From: Bacillota bacterium
GTDB lineage: Bacteria > Bacillota > Clostridia > Acetivibrionales > JAEZXR01
Reading direction: 5' to 3'
DNA length: 64,000 nt
Assembly (NCBI GenBank): GCA_023419605.1
Contig: JAEZXR010000105.1
Coordinates: 85,225-149,224 of the forward strand
Numbering within the stretch: the first letter of the stretch is position 1; each line of letters begins with the position of its first letter. This document shows positions 12,001 to 18,600 of the stretch, in pieces. The notes beneath the pieces were generated by a model, which saw only the letters and a list, made by a program, of their open reading frames with translations, had not been told where the DNA came from and did no database searches. Both the position numbers and the translations under genes were made by a program.

Positions 12001-12602
12001 TGTTTGTTGCACAAAGCGATGGCATTGTAGAATGGGAAGCGGACAGCAGCTATTTTTATGAAGAAGCGCCAAGACAGGCTTTCCAATCTGAAGCTGCCGC
12101 TTGTGAAACTCCTTCATATCCGGAACCGGAAAACGAAATCCCTGTACAGGATAAAATACCCTCGGAGCAAAAGGATTTTTTGGATGAAGCAGAAATAAAA
12201 CCGGCGGTGGAGGATAAAATTACTGTCTGCCTGGCCGAGGTTCTCAAACTTGCCATGAGTGAGTTTGACTGCAGCCTTCCTTTTACCGATTTCGGAATTG
12301 ACTCCATCCTTGCGGTGGAAGTCATAGATAAAATCAATGACGAACTGGGCATTGAGCTGAAGTCAACGGATTTGTTCAACTATTCAACGGTTTCAAGGCT
12401 TGCTGAACATATTGTCGAAGCATTTAAAGATGTATTATTGACCGGCAAAGGTAAAAACGGGGCAGATACCCTGAATCAAGGCCAAAGGCCTGATGATGAA
12501 AATTTCCAAACAGAAGAAGAGGAATCGGTTCTTGGCATGCTGAGTATGCTTGAAAAAGGGGAGCTTGATATCGATGATGTTGAGAAGGCTTTGTGGGGGT
12601 GA
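3..12602 (+). CDS. Trans-AT polyketide synthase, 5'-partial: DH-KR-ACP-ACP / KS-DH-ACP / KS-KR-MT-ACP
   Basis: The frame is open to the left edge, so the ATG at 114 is probably internal. Domains by window position: unassigned helical region to about 600; KS-flanking linker end (600-735); DH1 (765-1620; His codon 858, Asp 1359); KR1 (1640-3100; Ser/Tyr/Asn intact, VKD at the LDD site, so B-type); tandem ACP1-ACP2 (Ser codons 3261, 3600); KS1 (3885-5190; Cys codon 4386) with an ACP-like insert; linker (5640-6005); DH2 (6055-6890); ACP3 (Ser 7149); KS2 (7425-8745; Cys 7938); linker; KR2 (9370-10840); methyltransferase MT1; ACP4 (Ser 12303); C-terminal helical docking segment (12510-12599). No AT domain, so malonyl units come in trans. 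KR2 has Tyr and Ser but Cys at the usual Asn site, with the NWGYWGSVG motif seen in many trans-AT KRs. The stop codon lies 2 bases before the next start. Confidence 0.93.
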   Translation, partial: KGYANKARTIYENQYTFKKYIEEWEEEFKKYKLDLIKMLYDSQWLMSDASQFKKEKLLFLLAVMSSLKKLNKKWNLSQEKLLEDPRIYELLDLMIDDALPKETLVDLLVSGNLDYKAAVGFLNTRLQSVKLEGPYEILSGRNAALNEIGDVAAWIRAAAEKSGIPEAEGMSTVLFGESTGEDKKNTAVAFDLQGEFERGYKQFLLDLWLNGVEIKWETLYTNRNCFRLSLPLYAFKREVFRLRQGTTRQEYSVGRLHPLLDANVSTLEEQKFVLKLTGKEFFMSDHIVADKKTLPGAAYIEMARAAGELSGGKKVAKLKNIVWVKPITLDEGRKEVFISLYPGAGAVEFEMTARESRGEPALCAQGKLVYESADSKRDAGKCDLEQLKSRCAGYKQKQECYRMFNAMGLRYGEAFQPVEEIYLGQGEALARLELPSGLKNMFSEFNLHPTLLDGALQAVVCLAAADAFQDRKPLYLPFTVGEVEIMEAVSTICYAHVSEEKANGNKGKDMQTFHVALMDEKGNELVRVKDFTVRVVEAGEEKQSSVTLAKSIWQNDPCSFIKDKHKWSGNILLLDTPEKLHYGFDKIKDEGLGVNMQLACVKYGEAFEDHGGGRFTINSENSGDYEKLFAMLKQQGLLPEKVILGCPVKDGGTTSDDLEKGLKASVFTAFRFVKSLLAIKPENPVRILFLYEESSRGNSPIYAAMEGFFRTAMKENSKLSFKAIGAGSDIQSFHGNLMDCLLYEMYDDSAVGVRYTDAGRQIKINREEQTDTGKNSLGPGLLKKGGVYLITGGAGGLGLIFAGYLTESYKAKVILTGRSQPGDDVKEKISKLHLNGGEILYIQADISQKDGVEALIEAIKQRYGELNGIIHSAGIVKDAYIVNKSQSEMQAVLAPKVAGTVFLDEATKGEDLDFFVMFSSVISILGNPGQCDYAYANSFMDHYSFLRESYRREGKRSGKTLSINWPLWKDGGMKVDDSTRILMEKTIGMKPMGTSAGLEAFEKGLMGEECSLVVVEGSKPKILSSLGILKEKGPGSIAVQGKPQGIDHKKLMEKLHEHLTGMISKILNLPTEEIDLDGDKSEYGFDSITINEFINHVNEEFGLDIIPPVFFEHSTVGAFAQHLLERYSSQLSARYALETARVAAAGEDEGEGFEADAGINEDILVKNIGKELVAGVSEILKIDEKELDADMEISQFGFDSISLTEMSNYLNELYNTSVMPSDFFEYPTLEGFAKYMVKKYRDKLTGFYEDTPREVKPLQRTRAAVQTWEKNNATIPLEPTSRLETVKEYEDEPVAVIGISAKMPLSEDADAFWSNILDGVDMVTEIPKDRWDWEKFYGDPLREPNKTNIKWGGFMKDADKFDAAFFEIPPMEAQLMDPQQRVFLETAWKAIEDAGYNVSDLSGSKTGVFVGVSTWDYSEQLALKQGDIQAHTSTGTVHSILANRISYLLNLHGPSEPVDTACSSSLVAVYRAVEALRAGDCHMAIAGGVNVISSPTLYISFSKAGMLSKDGRCKTFDKDANGYIRGEGAGAVILKPLSKAKADGDRIYAVIRGMAVNHGGHANSLTAPNPNAQTELIATAWKRAGIKPTRAAYIEAHGTGTSLGDPIEINGLKKAFEQLYSEWNLTGATPNSCGIGSVKTNIGHLEAAAGIAGLIKLILAMKHGVIPGNLHFKELNPYIKLEGSPFYIVNKNTVWESPKDEQNRPLPRCAGVSSFGFGGVNAHIVLEEYNDNRSAAEDTQNAPQVIVMSARNEERLRVYAQNLSAYLENTLSSAENGNGSLQGHILNGLAEIASAIMNVDVKEIDTEESLLESGMDYVGLTRLAGEINRRYSLDTSDRLLAEHSSLAAITAYLEKNHADRFDADRKPAGTKERENREEFNLTDIAYTLQVGRKPMEERLALVVSSVGELKEKLHRFAQGEQDFEGLYRGSIKTARAKSSPLVEGKVGEEFIKMILWEKDCGKLAYLWVNGVNIDWKKVHGEPQARKISLPTYPFERKRYWISEGEGIKSEAGYGRVSSSIHPLIDENISDLQEQRYRKAFTGEEFYLTDHRVQDMNVLPGVVHLEMARAAGSLAGGRNVKCLRNITWVRPVKVSEGVKEVLISLYPSGTDAVFEIGTVSENGGRMVYSQGEICFEGQKETKDKGESIPVEDIRKRCTARMTGEECYNLFGRAGIDYGSSFRVIREMFIGNGEVLTHLVPSGTAKTNADGFGLHPAILDGAFQSVLGMFGSTQDNAYLPYNLQEIEIYREVAGECYVHVKPSGATAGAERKVMRFDIIVTDGTGLVCAVIKNLAVMQLKTGNAYEEATLGGIHSPMPAAEVFPGEVEDTVNRSMPSGTGGDEIDRNSLVRNLEKDLTQVICDLLKLEEKEIDNETEFSRFGFDSITLSQFSTRISDKYSIHFMPSQLFELPNLGKLSKYLSEAHRQIFAEYYRGKVKTVRKRENTAKIQPEQKRESRRFLQGMAGHYTHLSAAHETEPIAIIGMSGVFPQSGNLEQFWDNLVSGKDMIREIPAERWDWKQYYGDPIKAGNKTNVIWGGFMNEVDKFDSAFFGISPKEAELMDPQQRIFLETVWKAIEDAGYRVSDLAGSQTGLFVGVGASDYYELLKDSGVDVQAQTSTGMAHSILANRISFLLDIHGPSEPIDTACSSSLVAVHRAIESIKNGDCDMAIAGGVNVILRPTYYISFSKAGFLSPDGKCKTFDKDANGYVRGEGCGAVMLKRLSRALEDGDHIYAVIKGSAINHGGRANSLTAPNPNAQADLIVKAWKKSGIDPATISYIESHGTGTSLGDPIEINGLKKAFEELYKGAGKKAPAVPHCGIGAVKTNTGHLETAAGMAGLIKILLSMKHAMIPGNLHFNTLNPYIQLGESPFYLTDENKEWKRLKDKEGNLVPRRAGISSFGFGGVNAHIVMEEYEEPKPSEPWEGEPLVFVLSAKKEDRLKAYCKELLHFLEKEGDRVPLESVAYTLQVGRESMAKRLAIVADTMEDLKKALSDFYKGKTDMENVYTGSVQDDRQKAGMVLGGRSGREFVRMLMDDKAYGNMAQLWVMGLEIEWEHLYLGEVPGKVSLPTYPFARTRHWVPEDKKKEGISQKPVKQISDAEAAQILARRSLAPSKPEGKQDNKNGIFYYAPVWKQVPLEAGQLNENSSKAEGKIVIIYTPYASSLCSTLSGFYPANRSIRIKLGSQNLQTSQSEWEVNLWEPGAFSSCMESMGPIDRIYFLGGVQGTDIDTEDPVQLEESQQMGALSLFRLVRELGAKGYAKKALQLTVVTNNIYRVLPEDRIIPCAASLVGITKSISREYPAWSVALLDIDLCETDKEAEGEALAAAARAVVMEPSRPQAKEAALREAKRYVRFVEPVRLPPIESSGFKKNGVYIILGGAGGIGLELGLYLGETVQANLVLMGRSELDAARMEKIAQIEAKGGKAIYLRADANNLESMKAAVARAKEHFGRIDGVIHSAIVLQDKLIANMEEKEFRRALDTKVTGSLNLYKAVEAENPGFILFFSSAQSFVGNAGQSNYAAGCTFKDAFAYYLHGKCPAKVQIVNWGYWGSVGIVASEVYNKRLNERGIASIDPKEGFAALETVLGNRAVQVMPIKANKQLMEMMGADFAKQRIVFPWKMPALVDTALDMGKQPVPGEETLAKLGESFKNLERFADLLLLQGFRAMGFFQKAGEKYEIPELKEKLEFIPKYGRLYDEFINIFQESGFISLEGTTVITSQRMETEELKEEIAALEYTKKHLETAYPAVKTHANLLWACSRHYPEIFTGKVRATDIMFPNSSMELVEGIYRGNDVADYYNGLVIWSLLSYIEARKATLAAGEKIKILEIGAGTGGTSAPVFKAISKYKEHLVYTYTDISMAFIHYGRQQFEAQNPYVEFKVLNIENDIKSQNYTPGDYDIIIATNVLHATKNIRNTLRNMKDLLKTNGWAVINEITHVQHVATMTFGLLDGWWLYEDEENRMKGSPLLKRETWERILKEEGFGRVEALGVNGAVDGGMDHNVFVAQSDGIVEWEADSSYFYEEAPRQAFQSEAAACETPSYPEPENEIPVQDKIPSEQKDFLDEAEIKPAVEDKITVCLAEVLKLAMSEFDCSLPFTDFGIDSILAVEVIDKINDELGIELKSTDLFNYSTVSRLAEHIVEAFKDVLLTGKGKNGADTLNQGQRPDDENFQTEEEESVLGMLSMLEKGELDIDDVEKALWG
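5340..5585 (+). other. psiACP1: Ser-less ACP-like insert between KS1 and its flanking linker
   Basis: About 82 residues with ACP-like spacing (a D/E-I-D loop, G-M-D at the attachment motif, a late LAAITAYL helix). The phosphopantetheine Ser is replaced by Tyr (codon 5451). It interrupts the flanking region between the KS core and the conserved linker motif YTLQVGR. It cannot carry a substrate by the normal chemistry; a structural or interaction role is inferred. Confidence 0.75.
10920..12020 (+). other. MT1: integrated SAM-dependent (C-)methyltransferase domain
   Basis: Begins with a helical cap (AMGFFQKAGEKYE), then the SAM-binding motif EIGAGTGGTS (about 11480), NVLHAT (His), INE (Glu) and GWWLYEDEE. 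The His and Glu match the dyad known from PKS C-methyltransferases. Position KR-MT-ACP is the usual place for alpha-methylation in trans-AT modules. C-methylation is inferred from family features. Confidence 0.8.
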
Positions 12603-12604
12603 TC

Positions 12605-15600
12605 ATGGGTATGAAAAACGAGAGAGTTAGAGATATTCTTGAAAAGATAAAAAAGCACGAAATTTCGTCCAAAGAAGGGATGAAACGCATTGCCCGAATC
12701 AAACAGGAAGAAGAGGAAGGAAGCAAAGGCAGCCCCAGCATTGAAGAAATGCCGGCCGGCACGTCTGTGCCTTACAACGCTGGAATCGCCATCATCGGTA
12801 TGGCTGCGAAGTTCCCCGATGCAAACAATATCGATGAGCTTTGGGACAACCTGGTGGAGGGCAGAAATTCAATCCGTGAGGCTGACCGGTGGCGGTTGGA
12901 GGATTTCTACGACCCCAACCCCGGTATACCGGGAAAAAGTGTAAGCAAGTGGGGCGGCTTTATTTCCGGAATCGATCAATTTGACCCGTTGTTTTTCAAT
13001 ATGTCGCCTAAAGAGGCCGAGTTGATGGACCCCCAGCAGCGGTTGTTCCTAAAGGAAGCATGGAGGAGCCTTGAGGATGCAGGGTACTCGGACAAGGAAC
13101 TGGACAATAGAAAATGCGGTGTTTTTGTAGGATTTAATACTTCCGATTACATAAAAACCATTGAGGAAAAAAATGTTCCGCTGGATGGCTACATGCTGAC
13201 CGGCAACAATGAGTCGGTGATTTCGGGCCGGGTTTCCTATTACCTTAACCTGAAGGGGCCCAGTATGACCCTCAATACAGCGTGCTCTTCCTCTCTGGTG
13301 GCGGCCCATCTCGCCTGCGAGAGCATACGCTGCGGGACGTGCGATATGGCCATCGCTGGAGGCGTAACCGTTATGGTGACGAAGGGGTTTCATACCCTGC
13401 TGAGTTCAACGGGCATGTTATCCCCGGAAGGCCAGTGCAAAACCTTTGACAATGAGGCTAACGGTTTTGTACCGGGAGAAGGCGTAGGTGCGGTAGTGCT
13501 GAAAAGGCTGGACAAGGCCTTGGAAGATGGTGACCATATTTATGCTGTTATTGCCGGTTCGGGTATTAACCAGGATGGAAAAACAAACGGCATAACGGCT
13601 CCCAGCAGCCCTTCCCAAACGGCACTGGAACTTGAGGTTTACCAGCGCTATGGCATCAACCCGGAGAATATAGGCTGTGTTGAAACCCACGGTACGGGTA
13701 CAAAGCTTGGAGACCCCATCGAAGTGGATGCACTGACGGCAGCTTTTCATAAATATACATCCAAAAAGCAGTTCTGCGCCCTGGGTTCTATAAAAACCAA
13801 TATCGGACATACCCTGGCGGCGGCAGGAATCGCCGGGCTTATCAAGGCGGTACTCAGTGTAAGCCGCAAGAAACTTGTGCCTTCCCTGAACCTGGAGAAG
13901 GAAAATGAAATGATCAACTTCAAGGACAGTCCCTTTTATGTAAATACCACAGCTCGCGATTGGACAGTCCCTGAAGGCCATCCTCGAATGGCCGCCGTCA
14001 GTTCCTTCGGCTTTAGCGGAACTAATGCGCACATGGTAATAAAGGAATGGAAAGCAGGAATGGAAGCCGCTGAAACAAAGGAAGAGGCAAAGTGGAGAAT
14101 CTACCCGTTTTCAGCCAAGTCATCCAATTCCTTGCGGCAGAAGCTTGTGGATTTTAGTGATTGGCTGGACAGAAATGGAGACTGCTGCAGACCCTGTGAT
14201 ATTTCCTATACACTTCTGGTTGGAAGAAGCCATTTCCAGCATACGGCAGTTTTTACCGCCCGGGATATGGACCAGCTTAAAAAGGATATAAAGGCTGCGA
14301 TTGGGGGAACCAAGGCTGTAAACTTTGTCTCCGATGAAGTAAAGGAAACAAGGGTGAAAGCCGACCCGGCCATGAAGCAGACCGGAGAAAAATATATAAA
14401 GGATATTGCCGAAAACAGGGTCGCCGATGAGGAACAAAAGACAAGGCTCATGTTCCTGGCCGAACTGTATGCGAAGGGATATGAGCTGGATTGGAAGGTA
14501 CTGTTTGAAAATGACGGATGCAGGCGTATTCCCTTGCCAGGCTATTCCTTTGACGAGGAGCGCTATTGGGTTGGTGAAACGGATACAGGCATCGATGGAA
14601 ACAGCAGAACAAGCCTTCTAAGGCTCCATCCGCTGGTGGATGAAAACATATCCAGCTTTAAAGGGCAAAAATTCAAGAAAACCCTTACGGTACAAGAGTT
14701 TTTCGTAACCGACCACCGGGTGGAAGGAAACCGGGTATTTCCGGGGGCTGGCTACATTGAAATGGCATGCGCTTCCGGTGCAATTGCAGGAGACAAAAAA
14801 GTAAGAGGCTTTAAAAATATAGTATGGGCAAAACCCATAACAGTAACAGATGCACGGAAAGATGTGTATATCAGCCTCTATCCTTCGGGAGAAGGTGCGG
14901 AATATGAGGTGAGCACAAGGGACGAAAAAGGTTCGGAAGTGATTCATTCCCAGGGTAAATTAAGCTTCGAAGAAAACTCAGGGGATGAACCCATCGATAT
15001 TGCAGCGGTGCGTGCAAGATGCCTCCATCGAAGAGAAAGCAAGGATTGTTACAGCCTGTTCAACAAAATAGGGATGGGCTATGGACCTGCCTTCAGAACA
15101 ATCCGGTGGCTTTGCAATAATCATAATGAAGCTCTGGCCTGGCTTGAACTGCCGGAAGAGCAAAGGAAAAGCTTTAAGGAATATATAGTGCATCCCTCCA
15201 TCATGGACGGAGCACTACAGGCTGCAGTGGGGCTTGCACAAGACCTTACTGAGACATCGGATTCACCGTACCTGCCTTTCGGGATCGGTGAAATAAATAT
15301 CTACAGCAGTCTGCCAGAAAAATGTTATGTATACGTAACCCCCGCAGGGAACGGGCAGCGTGATACCAGCCTCCTGAAATATGATGTGAAAATAGCGGGA
15401 GAGGATGGGACCGTGCTTCTGTCCATGCAGGATTTTTCTGTAAGGATGCTGGAAGGAAAAGCACATACAGGCAATGCTGAAAAGCTCTACATGGAAAGGG
15501 TATGGGTACAGTCGCCGCTAAAAGCAGGCATAAGCCGGAATTTCAATAAGCGGTTCATACTGTTCGATACCGGAGAGGATATGTACCGATTGCTGGGAGC

Positions 15601-18600
15601 CAGGGCTGCCGATGTAGGTAATAAGGATGTAATACTGGTAAAACCCGGACAGGGCTTTCAGCGCCTTGACGGAACGTTTGAGATAAATCCCTCCGATCCC
15701 GGGGATTATACCAAGCTTGTTGAAAGCTTGCAGAAAACGGGGAAAGTCCCTCAAAATGCAATATTTATGTGGGGACATGAAGAATTCAAAGTAGACGGAA
15801 TTGATTTGGAACAGCAGCAGAGGGGGATTTTTTCGCTTCTGCATTTTATAAAAGCCATGATGAAGAGCGACCCGAGGGAAAAGCTGCGAATTCAATTTGT
15901 ACATAGGGCGGAAAAGGCTGGCGCAAATCCTTTCTATGAAGCCATCGGCGCTTTTGCCCGGTCGCTGCGTCTGGAAAACCCAGGGTATATTTTGAAAACC
16001 CTCCAGTTGGATACAACCGGAAACGACTCGGCAAAGGTACTGGAAATCATCCTGGATGAGTTTGAAGCTGATGAGGATATGGAGGTTCGCTGCCAAAATG
16101 GTACCCGGTATATAAGGACACTGGTGCAGCAGTCTTTGGCTGCAGCAGAAGAAAAGAGGCTGCCCCTGAAGCACAAGGGCGTATATCTCATAACCGGGGG
16201 TATGGGAGGATTGGGCTGCATCCTTGCTTCCTATCTTGCAAAGGAATACAAGGCAAAGCTGGTTTTAACGGGGCGCACCCCTTTGAATGCAGTGATGGAG
16301 CAGCGAATAAGGATGCTGGAGGAATACGGTGCCGAGGTATTGTATGTCGCTACCGATGTTTCCAGGAGAGAAGAGGTGGCAAGGCTTTTTGCCGCTGCAA
16401 GAGAGCGTTTTACAGGTGTAAACGGAATCCTGCACAGCGCCGGGGTAATTCGTGATTCCATGCTTATGAACAAGAATGTGGAAAGCTTTATGGAAGTACT
16501 TGGACCTAAAGTATACGGCACAATATGGCTGGATCAGGAAAGCAGCAAGGAACCTTTAGACTTTTACGTCTTGTTTTCTGCGGGTGCTTCGGTCATCGGA
16601 AATGCAGGGCAATGCGATTATGCCTATGCCAACGGGTTTATGGACAGCTATGCCGGTAGAAGGGTGCCGGAAGGGCGGCAGGGTAAGACGCTGGCTATCA
16701 ACTGGCCTTTCTGGAAGAACGGGGGTATGGTGCTTCCAGAGGAAGGCCTTGAAGCCATGAAACATGCGGGTATGGTGCCGCTGCGTGATGAAGAAGGAAT
16801 AAAAGCCTTTATGGACGGGCTTGCAAGTGATAAAGAGCAGGTGATTGTGTTTTACGGAGATGCTGCGAGGATAAAGAAGGCGCTGGCTTCCAGATTTGAA
16901 GCCGTTCTCGGAGAGGAAATCCCCATTGCAGCGCCCGAAGGAAAAGAAAAAGTAAAATGGCTGGAAGAGGCCGAACAATACTTGAAAGGGATTATGTCAA
17001 AGGTAATCAGGCTTCCGGCTGAAAAGATCAATTCAAAAGAGCCGCTGGAGAAGTACGGCATCGATTCGGTGATGATCATTGGGCTGAACAGGGAGTTGGA
17101 AGCCTGCTTCGGCGAACTGCCCAAGACGCTTTTCTTTGAGTACCAGACAGTGCGTGAGCTTGCAGGGTATTTTGTGCAGAAACACCTGCAAACACTGTTA
17201 AAAAATATTCATAATACTGGAAATGCGGTTGGAACATCAGAAAATACGGCCATGGAAGGCTATGATAAGCTGGTCAGCATAAAAGACAGGCTGCTGGATG
17301 CACCGATACAGCCGGTAAATAAGGAAGCAGCTGAAAGTGATGATATAGCCATTATCGGCATACACGGGCGCTATCCTATGGCTGGAGATATGGAAGCCTT
17401 CTGGAACAACCTTGTGGACGGGAAGGATTGTATCAGTGAAATTCCCATGGAAAGGTGGGACCACAGCCAATACTATGACGCCGATAGGGATGCGGGCAAG
17501 GTATACAGTAAATGGGGCGGATTCATCCAGGATGCCGATAAATTTGACCCGCTGTTCTTCCAGATGACACCCAGAGATGCTGAAATTGCCGATCCCCAGG
17601 AAAGAATATTCCTTGAAAGCGTATACCATGCCATAGAAGATGCAGGGTATACGAAGGCAAGGCTCGACAGCTCCAACGTAGGGGTATATGTAGGAGTTAT
17701 GTACGGACATTACCAGATGTTCGGAGCAGAGGAAACCATGAAGGGCAATGTTATGGCCTTGAATTCCTCCTATTCCTCCATTGCAAACCGTGTATCGTAT
17801 TTCTTTAATTTCCACGGTCCGAGCATTGCCCTGGACACCATGTGTTCTTCTTCTCTTACGGCGGTCCATTTGGCTTGCGAAAGCCTGAAAAACAATGAAA
17901 TTGATGTTGCAGTGGCAGGCGGAGTAAACCTTACACTGCATCCTTCCAAATATATCATGCTGAGTCAGGGGAAATTTGCCGCCAGCGACGGCCGATGCCG
18001 GAGCTTTGGTGCAGGCGGAGACGGCTACGTGCCCAGTGAAGGTGTCGGTACGGTGATTCTGAAGCCTCTGGCAAAAGCAAAAAGGGATGGGGATAGGGTC
18101 TATGCAGTGATTAAGGGGACAGCGGTAAACCATGGCGGGAAAACCAACGGGTACACCGTTCCCAATCCGAAGGCCCAGACGGAAGTCATATCCCGCACGC
18201 TGAAAAAGGCCGGAATTCATCCGAGAACCATCAGCTATATGGAAGCTCACGGAACCGGGACATCCCTGGGTGATCCCATTGAAATCACCGGATTATCCAA
18301 TGTTTTTGGCGAATATACCTCCGAAAAACAGTTCTGTCCCATCGGCTCTGTGAAGTCGAATATCGGGCATGCGGAAGCCGCTGCGGGTGTTGCCGGGATT
18401 GCCAAAGTGCTTCTCCAGATGAAGCATAAAAAGCTGGTTCCCTCCATTCACGCAGAGACGCTGAATCCCAATATAAATTTCAACCCTACTCCTTTTTATG
18501 TACAAAAGACGCTTTCTCCTTGGGAGCAACCGGTCATTGAAGAAAACGGCGTACCTGTCAAATATCCCAGAAGAGCCGGTATAAGCTCCTTTGGTGCAGG

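Noticed and set aside
12593..12604. GTG at 12593 as the start of the second PKS gene
   Set aside because: It would overlap the previous gene and lie inside the RBS; ATG 12605 is placed ideally after GGGGGTGATC.
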